Notes: generated from the letters alone by a model not told the origin. Shown: positions 46,059 through 55,621, numbered from the stretch's first letter. The stretch is 64,000 nt of DNA from WRHT01 sp031550525 (GCA_031550525.1 JAVBON010000003.1:118601-182600), one strand, 5' to 3'. Numbers and translations are program-made.

Positions 46059-47333
46059 ATGATTTCGCAAGCTCATTTCAAACGCATAGTAGAGCGTTTT
46101 ATTATGCCTCTGGTGGCAGGCAGCAGGCTCACGGGCTGTCGGGGGGCCTGCCATGATTACGCTCTGCAAAGCCCATCCGCCATAAAAATTTCCCTCAGCC
46201 CCGGCAAAGAAAAGCACTATGTCATGTACCTCAGTCGCACACAGTACTTTAATGAGAACGAGGTTAAACTGGTGCACAGCGTTGTTTCCAAATGGTCAAA
46301 AGCCTTCAGTTCCAATAGCGTGAAAGACAGCTATGTGGAGCTTATAGCAGGACAGTGTCTGGTGGAGGCTATAGTCGAATCAATAGATCCGACCTGTAAA
46401 AAGTTGCTTCTGGGCATTTTGGACGTAATGGGCGATTGGTCGGCACAAACCTATGAGGGGCAGCGGATAGCCTTTGCCGTGGGGGTGGACAAAAACAGCG
46501 GCGAAGACTCCAAGGCCGAGTTTTTGAGTTTTATAGACGAAGATTACGTAAAGGTAATGACCTCCGGCCACGATACCCTGCTGGTCTGCAATACCAAAGG
46601 CAATATCATAAACCACGAATCGCTTTTTGAAAGCGGCGGCAAGGCCCAGCTGCCGCTGGAGGAAGAAAGCCGCTACGCGCCAACCGCCTACATACCGCTT
46701 TCCGAATGGTCGGTTGGTGGGCGCTACAGCGCCGCCCTTAACGAGAGCGGCGAAATTTTGCTGTTTAAGGAAGGATCTCTTGTTTTTGCCCGGCGGCGCG
46801 GGCAGTGGATATTTTTTACCCACTTCGCCTACATAAACGGCATGGGCCGCAAGGGGCAGCGCCTGGGCGCGCGCAAGGCCCTGTACCAAACCATGCTGGA
46901 TGTATCTTTCAAACGCACGGGCGGTTGCCTTGGCCTTTGGCACCCGCGCCGCATGCCGGGCAGCGATTCCATAAATCCGGCCGACAGGCTGGATTTGCCG
47001 GAAAGCCCAAACCATAGCCGAAAAAATCGTTTTTTGCGCAGCGTAATAGGCGGGCGCAAGTTTCAGGAACTGCCCAGAAAGCTCAGGCAGGAGCTGGTAT
47101 CCATAGATGGCGCTACCGTGCTGCTGTACGATGGCACTGTTCTGGCTGTAGGGGCCATACTTAAAATAGACGGCGGCAGTGCCGGGGGCGGGCGCACGGC
47201 CGCCGCCATGGAATTGGCAAAAAACGGCGTGGGCGTAAAAATATCCAATGATGGTAAAGTCACTTACTGGATGGACTTGTTCCGCCGTAGCGACTTGTTG
47301 GCGGAGCGCGCGCCGAAATACGAAATAGGTTAG
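46059..47333 (+). CDS. Protein with degenerate diadenylate-cyclase-like (DisA-N) C-terminal domain
   Basis: I do not recognise the first 340 residues of this 424-residue protein. The C-terminal part has DGATVLLYDGTVLAVGAIL (from about 350), as in the DGA motif of DisA-N domains, then GGGRTAAAMELAKNGVGVKI and SNDGKVTYW, which lines up with the R-H-R helix and the following strand but lacks the R-H-R itself. It may bind a nucleotide without making cyclic di-AMP, or be a divergent cyclase. I chose the ATG at 46059, preceded by CAGGTGCAGGT, over one five codons earlier. It is divergent from the MFS operon. Confidence 0.55.
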   Translation: MISQAHFKRIVERFIMPLVAGSRLTGCRGACHDYALQSPSAIKISLSPGKEKHYVMYLSRTQYFNENEVKLVHSVVSKWSKAFSSNSVKDSYVELIAGQCLVEAIVESIDPTCKKLLLGILDVMGDWSAQTYEGQRIAFAVGVDKNSGEDSKAEFLSFIDEDYVKVMTSGHDTLLVCNTKGNIINHESLFESGGKAQLPLEEESRYAPTAYIPLSEWSVGGRYSAALNESGEILLFKEGSLVFARRRGQWIFFTHFAYINGMGRKGQRLGARKALYQTMLDVSFKRTGGCLGLWHPRRMPGSDSINPADRLDLPESPNHSRKNRFLRSVIGGRKFQELPRKLRQELVSIDGATVLLYDGTVLAVGAILKIDGGSAGGGRTAAAMELAKNGVGVKISNDGKVTYWMDLFRRSDLLAERAPKYEIG

Positions 47334-47581
47334 GCGCGCGTATACGTGTTTGACAGAATTTGACAACAATGTAGTTACGATTTTTTTGGCGTAATAATAG
47401 AGGCTGCAAATCCCTCTATATATTACGCCATTCGCATATATAAAACGCTGTATGATATTTCCAACAGTCTGCCGGGTAAAAATAATTGTTTCCTGCAATG
47501 TCGTTATGTATTATACGAATGGTCTTACCGGCCCCGCCGGTTAATATTCCAAATACTATAGAAATTGTGAGGGTATGACAC

Positions 47582-49111
47582 ATGGCAGTTGATGACAAAA
47601 ACAAAATTGGACTAATACCGGCAATTTTTATGGTTGCCGGCAATATGATGGGTTCCGGCGTGTTCATGCTGCCGGCAAACCTGGCGGGTATAGGCAGCAT
47701 CGCCATTATAGGGTGGCTTGTCACCATTGTGGGCTCGGTGAGTTTGGCCCTTGTTTTCGCCAAGCACGCCTCGCTGGATCCTGCGGCGGGCGGCCCCTAC
47801 GCCTACAGTAAAAAAGCCTTTGGCGATTATATGGGCTACCAGACCAACCTGGTGTACTGGCTGGCAAACGTGGTGGGCAACGTTGGCCTTGCCGTGGCCG
47901 GTTTGGGCTACCTCACCACCTTTTTCCCATCCCTGCGCGACCCGCTGGTAATGGCTTTTGCGCAGATTGCCGTAATCTGGTTTCTTACCTACGCCAACAT
48001 TCTTGGTCCCAAAGTGGTAGGCCGCATTCAGTCGTTTACCACCATATTCGCCCTTATTCCCATTGTGGGCATGGCTCTTTTGGGCTGGTTCTGGTTTAAC
48101 GCCGATACCTATGCGGCCGGGTGGAACGTCTCCGGCAAAGACGGCCTTAGCGCCGTTGGCATGACTCTTAACTTTACGCTCTGGGCCTTCATAGGCGTGG
48201 AGAGCGCCTCCGTATCCGCTGGCGTGGTGAAAAACCCGAGCAAGAACGTGCCCATAGCCACGGTGGCCGGGGTGGTTCTGGCAGCCTTGTGTTACGTGCT
48301 TAGCTCATCGGCCATTATGGGTATTATTCCCAACAAGGAGCTTGTCGCTTCTTCCGCGCCTTTCTCCGACGCCATACGCGTGGCCTTGGGGCCGGTAGCG
48401 GCCAATGCGGTTGCCTTGTGCGCTGCCATAGGCTGCCTTGGCTCTTTGGGCGGCTGGACCCTGCTTGTGGGGCAAACCGCGCAGGCCGCAGCCAAGGATG
48501 GTCTTTTTGGCGGCGTATTCGCGCGTGAAAACTCCAAGGGCGTGCCTGCCGCCGGTTTGGCCATAGTGGCCGGCATTATGACCTTGCAGGTGCTTGCCAC
48601 CATGTCGCCTTCGGCCAGCCAGCAATTCGGCAAGATAGCCTCCATAGCCGTAATCATGACCTTGCTGCCGTACATTTACTCGGCTGTAGCTCTCAAAGTG
48701 CTGGGCTATAAAAAGATGAAGCACGGGCAGTATCTTTTCTACACTTTTGTGGGGCTTGTAGCAGCCATATACTGCATGGCCGCCATGATTGGCTCGGACG
48801 GCAACCAGACCCGATGGGCGCTTATGTTTGTAATATCCACAATCATATTCTACGAGCTTTCGCTTAACCGGAAGGTGGAAATGGAAGAACATCATACCCA
48901 CCCGGGTGGAAAAGTTCCGGCCTGGGTACGCTACCTTACGCTGGGTGTAACCATTGCCGCTCTTATAGGCACATTCTGGGTATCGGTAGGCAGACACAGC
49001 GAAGTAACAGTACGGGCGCGTGAGTTTATGCACGGCATAAGCACACCGGCGCACAAGCAGGCCAACCCAGGCGTTACAACGCAGTCGCCAGGCGCGGGCC
49101 AAAACCAGTAA
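47582..49111 (+). CDS. adiC: Arginine:agmatine antiporter
   Basis: The 509-residue APC-family protein is very close to E. coli AdiC: GLIPAIFMVAGNMMGSGVF, LDPAAGGPYAYSKKAFGDY, GYQTNLVYWLANVVGN, WAFIGVESASVSAGVVKNP and GCLGSLGGWTLLVGQTAQAA, which contains the substrate-stacking tryptophan. It exchanges external arginine for internal agmatine. It is about 60 residues longer than AdiC because of a tail after the last membrane segment, including HHTHPGG and a Q/P/G-rich end. It lies 22 bases before adiA, so they form an operon. The 248-base upstream region contains two TTGACA hexamers. Confidence 0.93.
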   Translation: MAVDDKNKIGLIPAIFMVAGNMMGSGVFMLPANLAGIGSIAIIGWLVTIVGSVSLALVFAKHASLDPAAGGPYAYSKKAFGDYMGYQTNLVYWLANVVGNVGLAVAGLGYLTTFFPSLRDPLVMAFAQIAVIWFLTYANILGPKVVGRIQSFTTIFALIPIVGMALLGWFWFNADTYAAGWNVSGKDGLSAVGMTLNFTLWAFIGVESASVSAGVVKNPSKNVPIATVAGVVLAALCYVLSSSAIMGIIPNKELVASSAPFSDAIRVALGPVAANAVALCAAIGCLGSLGGWTLLVGQTAQAAAKDGLFGGVFARENSKGVPAAGLAIVAGIMTLQVLATMSPSASQQFGKIASIAVIMTLLPYIYSAVALKVLGYKKMKHGQYLFYTFVGLVAAIYCMAAMIGSDGNQTRWALMFVISTIIFYELSLNRKVEMEEHHTHPGGKVPAWVRYLTLGVTIAALIGTFWVSVGRHSEVTVRAREFMHGISTPAHKQANPGVTTQSPGAGQNQ

Positions 49112-49133
49112 CTGGTGGAAATTGGAGAAAATT

Positions 49134-51449
49134 ATGACTAATTTACCAGATAGTAAATATTTTTTGCGCATCTTGCTGGCGCATGACGAGGTGGGCGGGT
49201 CCACCGCCACGGGGCAGGCGGTGGAAGCCTTGGTCAAATCGTTGTCCTCCCGTGACGGGCATGTTATTTTTGCCCGCACCGCGCAGGATGCCCAAACCAT
49301 TATTGAGGCTGACCCTTCCATTCAGTGCCTGCTGCTGAATTGGGATTTTGAAGACAGCAAAACGCACAGCGCCGCTTCCGCCGTGCTGGATGCCGTACGC
49401 AAACGCAACGCGCTCATGCCGGTATTCCTGCTGGCCGACAGCAGCAGCGCGTCCAGCGTGCCGATTGACGCCATGCAAAAGGCCGACGACTTCATCTGGC
49501 TGTTGGAAGACACGCCGGACTTTATAAGCGGGCGCATCATAGCCGCCACCGAGCGTTATCTGGGCGAGCTTTTGCCGCCAATGTTCAAGGCGCTGGTACG
49601 CTTCTCGCAGGTATATGAATATTCGTGGCACACACCGGGCCATACCGGTGGGACAGCCTTTTTGAAGTCGCCCGCTGGGCAGGCCTTTTTCCGCTTTTTT
49701 GGCGAGCGGTTGTTGCGTTCGGATTTGTCTATTTCAGTGGGCGAGCTTGGCTCGCTCCTGGATCACTCCGGCCCCATAGGTGAGAGCGAGAAATACACCG
49801 CGCGGGTTTTTGGCGCGCACCGCAGTTACCATGTGACCAACGGCTCATCCACTTCAAACCGCGTAATTCTTATGTCCAGCGTCACACGCGGGCAGGTGGC
49901 CCTGTGCGACCGCAACTGCCATAAATCGGTGGAGCATGCCATGACCATGTCTGGCGCGGTGCCTACCTATCTGATGCCTTCGCGCAACTATTATGGCATA
50001 ATCGGCCCCATACCGCCGCAAAACCTAAAGCCGGAAGCCATAAAAAAATCCATAAAAGACAACCCCCTTGTAAAAAAGGGCGCGGATGACAGGCCCATGC
50101 ACGCCGTAATAACCAACTCCACCTATGACGGCCTGTGCTATAATGTGAGCCGGGTTGAGGAGTTGCTCGGCAAAAGCGTGGACCGCCTGCATTTTGACGA
50201 GGCCTGGTACGGCTACGCTCGTTTCAACCCTATGTATGCCGAGCGCCACGCCATGCACGGCGACCCCAAGGCCCACGGCAAAGACAGGCCCACCGTGTTT
50301 GCCACACAATCCACCCATAAACTGCTGGCCGCGCTCTCGCAGGCCTCCATGATTCATATACGCGACGGGCGCAACCCGGTGGAGCACGCCCGCTTTAATG
50401 AAGCGTTTATGATGCACGCTTCAACTTCGCCTCTGTACACCATAATCGCTTCCAACGACGTAAGCGCGGCCATGATGGACGGGCCTGGAGGCGCCGCTCT
50501 TACCACCGACTCCATACGCGAAGCTGTGTCCTTCCGGCAGATGATGTCGCGCATGAATGCGGAATTTGCCGCCAAAAAAGACTGGTTTTTCAACTGCTGG
50601 CAGCCTGATGTGGTAGAAGTTGAAGCCTCGGGCGCAAAAGGTAAAAAAGGCAAGTCCGTGCCGTTCCATGCCGCGCCGCCAGAGTTTTTAACTTCCAGCC
50701 CGCAGGGCTGGGTGCTCAAACCCAACGCGGTCTGGCACGGCTTTGGCGATATTGAGGACGGCTACTGCATGCTTGACCCTATTAAGGTCTCTATAGTCAC
50801 GCCAGGTATGCAAACGGACGGAACATTGGCCAAAAGCGGCATTCCGGCCGCTCTGGTCACAGCTTATCTGGATCATCAGGGCATTGTGGTGGAAAAAACC
50901 ACGGACTTCACCATTCTTGTCCTGTTCTCCCTCGGCATTACCAAGGGCAAGTGGGGCACGCTGGTTAACGCCCTGCTTGACTTCAAGCGCGACTACGACG
51001 GCAACGCCCCGTTGGAACATGCCTTGCCCGCGCTTATGCGCGAGCATGGCGCAGCTTACGCGGGCATGGGCCTGCGCGATTTGGCCGATCACATGTTCAA
51101 GGCTATGTCAAAGCTTAAGACCACGGCAGCTATGGCGCAGGGCTTTTCGCAACTGCCAAAGCCTGATCTCAGCCCGGTGGAGGCGTATGAGCGCCTGGTG
51201 CGCGGAGAGGTGGAAAGCCTTACGTTGCAGCAAATGGTCGGGCGCACTGTCGCTACCGGCGTGGTGCCTTACCCGCCCGGAATTCCGCTGCTTATGCCCG
51301 GCGAAAATGCCGGACCGGCCGGCGGCCCGCTGCTGGGTTATTTGAAAGCGCTGGAAGCCTATGATAAGCTTTTTCCGGGCTTCACCCACGATACCCACGG
51401 GGTGGAAGTGGAGAATGGCGAGTACAGGGTTATGTGCTTGAAGAAGTAA
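49134..51449 (+). CDS. adiA: Arginine decarboxylase, biodegradative (PLP fold type I)
   Basis: The 771-residue enzyme removes the carboxyl group of arginine, consuming a proton. It has the N-terminal wing domain (residues 1-130), then the PLP domain with HTPGHTGGTAFLKSPAGQAF, DHSGPIGESE, VTNGSSTSNR and HFDEAWYGYARF. The PLP lysine is K396 in ATQSTHKLLAALSQASMIH; HASTSPLYTIIASNDV follows. These match AdiA more closely than the lysine or ornithine enzymes. A GGAG site decides the ATG at 49134 over a TTG four codons earlier. With AdiC it gives arginine-dependent acid resistance. Confidence 0.92.
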   Translation: MTNLPDSKYFLRILLAHDEVGGSTATGQAVEALVKSLSSRDGHVIFARTAQDAQTIIEADPSIQCLLLNWDFEDSKTHSAASAVLDAVRKRNALMPVFLLADSSSASSVPIDAMQKADDFIWLLEDTPDFISGRIIAATERYLGELLPPMFKALVRFSQVYEYSWHTPGHTGGTAFLKSPAGQAFFRFFGERLLRSDLSISVGELGSLLDHSGPIGESEKYTARVFGAHRSYHVTNGSSTSNRVILMSSVTRGQVALCDRNCHKSVEHAMTMSGAVPTYLMPSRNYYGIIGPIPPQNLKPEAIKKSIKDNPLVKKGADDRPMHAVITNSTYDGLCYNVSRVEELLGKSVDRLHFDEAWYGYARFNPMYAERHAMHGDPKAHGKDRPTVFATQSTHKLLAALSQASMIHIRDGRNPVEHARFNEAFMMHASTSPLYTIIASNDVSAAMMDGPGGAALTTDSIREAVSFRQMMSRMNAEFAAKKDWFFNCWQPDVVEVEASGAKGKKGKSVPFHAAPPEFLTSSPQGWVLKPNAVWHGFGDIEDGYCMLDPIKVSIVTPGMQTDGTLAKSGIPAALVTAYLDHQGIVVEKTTDFTILVLFSLGITKGKWGTLVNALLDFKRDYDGNAPLEHALPALMREHGAAYAGMGLRDLADHMFKAMSKLKTTAAMAQGFSQLPKPDLSPVEAYERLVRGEVESLTLQQMVGRTVATGVVPYPPGIPLLMPGENAGPAGGPLLGYLKALEAYDKLFPGFTHDTHGVEVENGEYRVMCLKK

Positions 51450-51779
51450 CTCAAGAAAGTAAAGATGCGGCGTAGCCGCGACAATAGGAGAGGGGCTGCC
51501 TGGTCTGCCCCTCTCTTATTTTTGCGCCGCTTCGCTTTGCAAAAAAAATCACCCCGCCAGATGGGGGCTCGTACACCTTTATACTCCCCCACGCGCCAAG
51601 GCTGCCGAACAGGGCCTGCATCAGCGGCCTGTACCTGCCCTGGCGAGGATTAACAGGCCGCGCGGCGGATTAACGATTGAATTCCGAATAGTTATGCGTT
51701 GCGGTTGGCCGAGGTTTAGCTCTGGTTAAGCCGCATAGGCCCTTGAATCCTATCGCCATTCATACTCCCGTTGGACGGC
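51450..51779. other. Gap after adiA
   Basis: Apart from the terminator at 51488-51523 I see no gene, RNA or repeat here. Confidence 0.5.
51488..51523 (+). terminator. Terminator of the adiC-adiA operon
   Basis: GAGAGGGGC and GCCCCTCTC form a nine-pair stem with a ten-base loop, followed by TTATTTTT, 38 bases after the adiA stop. Confidence 0.9.
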
Positions 51780-52730
51780 TTAGGATTTTTTGTGCCGCTT
51801 TTGCCAGAAATAGCGGGGGACGCTCATGGCTGGCGGCTGGGCGTGGTTAAAGTAGGTTTCCAGCCAGGCGGTTATGGCTTTTCTACCGGGGGAGGCGGCT
51901 TCGCCGTTTTCCTTTTTTATGGCGTCGAGAATGAACGAGGCTTCGGCAAAGTGCAGGTGTACCGTGCGGCGTGGTGTGAAGAAAATGAAGTTGGAGAGAA
52001 GGGTGCAGGCTCCGAGCTTTAACATGGCCATAAAGTCGGGTTTTTCTCCGTTGTGTCCGGCGCGGCTGAAAGAGCTGCCCCACATGCCGCTTACGCGCAC
52101 TGCAATTACCCTTGTATTGGGGGCGGCCTGCAAAATACGGCTTACGCTGGAGGTGTTGTGGAGTTTTTCTTTATGCTCGCGTTGCATGAGCCCGGCCGGG
52201 TACACGGCCACCTGGTCACCGGCCGCCAGAGCGGCCGAGGTTTCGGCCAGGCCGCGCAAAAGTCCGGCTCTGGCTTTTGGCCCTGCCACGGTATAGTCTG
52301 GTATGGTTATAACTTTTGCTACATTTTTTACCCAGCGGAGCAGGGCGGATGTGAACTGGTTTTCATCGGCCAGAAAGCGCGGGCGCAAGCCGTCCAGTGA
52401 AGCGTATAAAATAAAAGGGTCAAGGAGCGAGGGGTGGTTTGACAAAAATAAAAATGGACCTTTGCCTTGCAGTTGGGCCAATCCGGTTATTTTTACGCGG
52501 TAACGCAAGGCAACCAAAAAGCAAAGTGCCGCTCCGCGCGGGCTGGCTACCCTGCGGGCCAGGCTGTCTTTGGGCAGGCTTTGCATTGAGGCGCGCAAAC
52601 GTGCAAGGTTGGCGGCAAATAATATGAGCATGAGCGCGCACAACGCGGGGGCAAGCAGTATGCAGGCCCCCGCGCTTAAAGCCCTTGGCAATGCCGGTGT
52701 ACGATCAGGCAAGTTATAAGATACAGGCAT
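51780..52730 (-). CDS. PlsC-like lysophospholipid acyltransferase
   Basis: The 316-residue protein has an N-terminal membrane segment (about residues 16-45) and the acyltransferase motifs: FLSNHPSLLDPFIL (H-x4-D, motif I), LADENQFTSALLRW and AVYPAGLMQRE (motif III with glycine and a charged partner). The family adds acyl chains to lysophosphatidate or related acceptors. It is longer than PlsC because of a C-terminal region ending in a basic tail. It is in a stand-alone position, so the acceptor is uncertain. No clear ribosome site precedes the ATG. Confidence 0.78.
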   Translation of the reverse strand: MPVSYNLPDRTPALPRALSAGACILLAPALCALMLILFAANLARLRASMQSLPKDSLARRVASPRGAALCFLVALRYRVKITGLAQLQGKGPFLFLSNHPSLLDPFILYASLDGLRPRFLADENQFTSALLRWVKNVAKVITIPDYTVAGPKARAGLLRGLAETSAALAAGDQVAVYPAGLMQREHKEKLHNTSSVSRILQAAPNTRVIAVRVSGMWGSSFSRAGHNGEKPDFMAMLKLGACTLLSNFIFFTPRRTVHLHFAEASFILDAIKKENGEAASPGRKAITAWLETYFNHAQPPAMSVPRYFWQKRHKKS

Positions 52731-52768
52731 AATACGAGTAAATTAACGAGCGGTAACAGGACCGGCAG

Positions 52769-53263
52769 CTACAGTTTTTTGTAAAAATCCACTCTGCTTT
52801 GCGAATGCCTCATGGCGAAGTCAAGTTCTTCCTCATCATCTTTCACAAACAAAAGCTCCGTTCTGTCCGGCAGGTCCATATCCATGTCATACATATACCC
52901 GGACGGGCTGGGGGTTGAAATGCCAGCCGATGTTCTGGCCTTGGCGCCTACCGAGCTCCAGATATGGTTTTCAAGGTAAAGCTGCATTTTCTGCATGGCT
53001 TCCAGCATGTCGTTGTATACTACCGAGTACAGGGTTTGGCGGCCTTTACGGCGCATGGCCAGCACCCCGCTGTTATGCAGTACGGCCAGGTGATGCACAA
53101 TGGTTGTGCGGCCCAGATCAAACTGGCCTGCAATGTCTTTAATGGAAAGCTCTTCTTCAGGCTCAAACAGCATGATTATTTTTTGCCGCGTAAGGTCGCC
53201 CAGTGCCGAAAACACAGCCGCCACCTTATCCCAGTCTTCGGGTAAATTATACAAGGTCTTCAT
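52769..53263 (-). CDS. ArsR-like winged-helix transcriptional regulator
   Basis: The 164-residue protein has FSALGDLTRQKIIMLFEPEE, the ArsR-type first helices, and IKDIAGQFDLGRTTIVHHLA, the recognition helix, followed by the wing RRKGRQTLYSVV. No metal-binding cysteines are visible. The last 60 residues are acidic and unlike ArsR. I chose the ATG at 53263 because AAAGG lies seven bases before it; the 47 in-frame codons upstream look non-coding. It is divergent from leuB with a 299-base gap, so it might control leuB or itself. Confidence 0.8.
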   Translation of the reverse strand: MKTLYNLPEDWDKVAAVFSALGDLTRQKIIMLFEPEEELSIKDIAGQFDLGRTTIVHHLAVLHNSGVLAMRRKGRQTLYSVVYNDMLEAMQKMQLYLENHIWSSVGAKARTSAGISTPSPSGYMYDMDMDLPDRTELLFVKDDEEELDFAMRHSQSRVDFYKKL

Positions 53264-53437
53264 AGCTAAGCCTTTAGTTGTTTTAGAAGTTAAAGACAAG
53301 CTGAAAGTGGTAGCACTGGCGCGTTTATTGGGTGCAAGAGGTCTAGAAATGCTGTTTGCGTATGAATCTGACAAAGAAAAGGTACGTTTAATAATTGTTA
53401 ACACATTTTTTTAAAAGTTTTCAAGAGGAATTGCATT

Positions 53438-53465
53438 TTTACTAAAACAAGATTTTGTATATAAA
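53438..53465 (+). promoter_or_regulatory. Possible promoter upstream of leuB
   Basis: TTTACT and TATAAA are separated by 16 bases, about 100 bases upstream of leuB. The -10 is good; the -35 is weak. Confidence 0.4.
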
Positions 53466-53562
53466 ACTTTTTCGACCTGCCTTGCCTATGCAGACAGAGC
53501 CTGATATGCGAAACGGATTGTGAAGTTGAACATCAACTAATTAAATACTAAAGGGTAAATAT

Positions 53563-54663
53563 ATGAATATAGCAGTGCTGCCCGGTGACGGCATAGGGCC
53601 GGAGGTAATGGCCGAAACTTTGAAAGTGCTTAAAGCGGCCGGGGCCGTTTTTGGCTTTACGCCTAATTTTGAAGAGGGCGTTATAGGCGGCTGCGCCTAT
53701 AACGCCACTGGCTCCCCTTTGCCGGATGAAACTCTGGCAAAGTGCCGCAAGGCCGATGCCGTGCTGCTGGGCGCTGTTGGCGGGCCTGCCTGGGATAATT
53801 TGCCAGCGGGCAAGCGGCCGGAGGCTGGTTTGCTTAAAATCCGCAAAGAGCTTGGCCTGTTTGCCAATATCCGCCCGGCCAGAGTTTACCCCGAGCTTAC
53901 CTCGTTATCCTGCCTCAAGCCGGAGCTGGTTTCCGGCGGCATAGATTTTGTGGTGGTGCGCGAGCTAACCGGCGATGTATACTTCGGCCAACCGGCGGGA
54001 GAAGACGTGCGCGATGGCCTGCGCCATGCCTTTAATAACATGATTTATAACGAAGAAGAGGTGCGCCGAATTGCCCGCGTGGGCTTTAACCTGGCCCGCG
54101 CCAGGGGCGGGCGGCTGTGTTCGGTGGACAAAGCCAACGTGCTGGTTGTCAGCCGCCTGTGGCGCGAGGTTGTCAAAGAGGTTGCGGCGGAATACCCGGA
54201 TGTCCGCCTTGAGCATATGTATGTTGATAACGCTGCCATGCAGCTTATACTTAACCCCGCTCAGTTCGACGTGATTCTTACCGGCAATATTTTCGGCGAT
54301 ATTCTTTCCGATGAATCCGCCGCTGTTTCCGGTTCTCTTGGGCTGCTGCCCTCGGCTTCCCTTGGCGAGGCCAATTCCGGCTTAAGCTTTGGCCTGTACG
54401 AGCCAGCCCACGGCTCGGCGCCGGACATAGCCGGGCAAAACAAAGCCAACCCCATGGCTGCCGTACTTTCCGGCGCGATGATGCTGCGCCTTAGTTTCGG
54501 GTTGGGCGAGGCTGCCAGCGCCATTGAAAAGGCCGTGCACGGCGCGCTTAAATCCGGCATGCGTACCAGCGATCTTGCCAAGGCCGATGGTACCGTGAAA
54601 GTGCTGAGTTGCAGCCAGATGGGCGACTTGATTGCGGATAGCTTGAAAAAGACAGCCCGATAA
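53563..54663 (+). CDS. leuB: 3-isopropylmalate dehydrogenase
   Basis: The 366-residue enzyme oxidises and decarboxylates 3-isopropylmalate in leucine synthesis. It starts IAVLPGDGIGPEVMAETLKV and has LLGAVGGPAWDN, FANIRPARVYPEL, RELTGDVYFGQP, DNAAMQLILNPAQFD for substrate and metal binding, and YEPAHGSAPDIAGQNKANP for NAD specificity. AAAGGG precedes the ATG. No other leu gene is adjacent, so the pathway genes must be elsewhere or upstream in another unit. A hairpin about 150 bases downstream may end transcription. Confidence 0.95.
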   Translation: MNIAVLPGDGIGPEVMAETLKVLKAAGAVFGFTPNFEEGVIGGCAYNATGSPLPDETLAKCRKADAVLLGAVGGPAWDNLPAGKRPEAGLLKIRKELGLFANIRPARVYPELTSLSCLKPELVSGGIDFVVVRELTGDVYFGQPAGEDVRDGLRHAFNNMIYNEEEVRRIARVGFNLARARGGRLCSVDKANVLVVSRLWREVVKEVAAEYPDVRLEHMYVDNAAMQLILNPAQFDVILTGNIFGDILSDESAAVSGSLGLLPSASLGEANSGLSFGLYEPAHGSAPDIAGQNKANPMAAVLSGAMMLRLSFGLGEAASAIEKAVHGALKSGMRTSDLAKADGTVKVLSCSQMGDLIADSLKKTAR

Positions 54664-54809
54664 AACCGGCAAGACTTCGTACAATCGGCCAAGGCGTTTT
54701 TTAAGAGGCTGTGCGGCGTCTTCTTGCCGGCAATGTTGGCAAAATTCGCTTGTTGGGCGCATGCGTTTGGTTTGCATGGGTCTTTTGCCGAAAACTTGTA
54801 TATAATTCT

Positions 54810-54840
54810 GCCGCTCCGAGCTTTTGGGGCGGCCGTTTTA
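54810..54840 (+). terminator. Probable terminator downstream of leuB
   Basis: GCCGCTCC pairs with GGGGCGGC (one G-U) around an eight-base loop, followed by CGTTTTAT, about 150 bases past leuB. It follows a TATAAT, so an unrelated short RNA starting here is also possible. Confidence 0.5.
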
Positions 54841-54949
54841 TATGGCCAGCGCGAAACAGCCCACGAGGGTGTTTGAACAGTGCTGCCCGGCAGTGGGTTT
54901 ATGTGGCACGCAATAGTTTTATACTATTTTTTTAACATCTGCCCGGTGC

Positions 54950-55621
54950 TCAGATTTTGAAACGCAGGCCCCACATAAGGTTATGGCTGGCTATGGTCAT
55001 ATGGTAGGTATAGTCGGAGTTAAAACGGTTTTTTATGGGCAGGCCACGGTGGTAACGGTAGCCCAGATCCATGAAAAAATACTCGGACATCTGGTAGGTT
55101 ACGCCGCCGCCCAAGGCTCCATTGAGCATGGGGGAGGGCAGTATGGAGCGGCTGGATTTTTGCAGGCGCTGGTCGTACAAAACCGACCCGGTGCCTAACC
55201 CGGCCCCGATATAAGGCTTTAAAGGGAAATCGCCCACATTTGGGTGATACCACAAATTGGCCGTGGAGGTAAGGTATGCATATATATCCAGCTCTTTGTC
55301 CGAATCAAAATCGAACTTGCCGCCGCTACGCAGGCTGTGCTCAAACTCCAGACGCACATTGAAATAGCGGTGCAGCATGAAATGGTAGCCCGTAACCATG
55401 CCCAGGCCGAAGCTTGGTTTGCGCTTATCGTCATAGTCAGTGGTGATGCCATGTTTTTTATAGTCGAAATTTTTAATCTGCAGCGCGGAACATATGACAT
55501 TGCCGCCTATATACCATTTTATTTCGGCACGGGCGGCAGGGCAGTGCGCCTGCAAAAGAGCGCAACAGCAAAAGATAAATAAAAAAAATTTATGGACCAG
55601 GGCGCGCGGGAGTGGCTTCAT
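54950..55621 (-). CDS. Outer-membrane beta-barrel protein
   Basis: The 223-residue protein has a signal peptide (KFFLFIFCCCALLQAHC then AARA, cleaved before EIKWYIGGN). The mature part alternates polar and hydrophobic residues in about eight strands, such as FGLGMVTGYHFML, RYFNVRLEFEHSL, LKPYIGAGLGTG and EYFFMDLGYRYH, and ends in a hydrophobic strand with terminal F-K-I. It resembles small OmpW/OmpA-like barrels. Function is unknown; a porin or adhesin-like role is possible. It is transcribed leftward after a very strong hairpin. Confidence 0.82.
   Translation of the reverse strand: MKPLPRALVHKFFLFIFCCCALLQAHCPAARAEIKWYIGGNVICSALQIKNFDYKKHGITTDYDDKRKPSFGLGMVTGYHFMLHRYFNVRLEFEHSLRSGGKFDFDSDKELDIYAYLTSTANLWYHPNVGDFPLKPYIGAGLGTGSVLYDQRLQKSSRSILPSPMLNGALGGGVTYQMSEYFFMDLGYRYHRGLPIKNRFNSDYTYHMTIASHNLMWGLRFKI

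Noticed and set aside
46380..47498. A leftward frame of 372 codons opposite the DisA-N-like gene
   Set aside because: The rightward frame has DGA-type motifs and a ribosome site; the leftward one has neither.
48305..49321. A leftward frame of 338 codons across adiC and the start of adiA
   Set aside because: It is the shadow of adiC; no protein motif or ribosome site.
54785..54949. A TATAAT followed by a hairpin considered as 4.5S, 6S or tmRNA
   Set aside because: The sequence does not match the conserved cores of these RNAs; I kept only the hairpin as a possible terminator.
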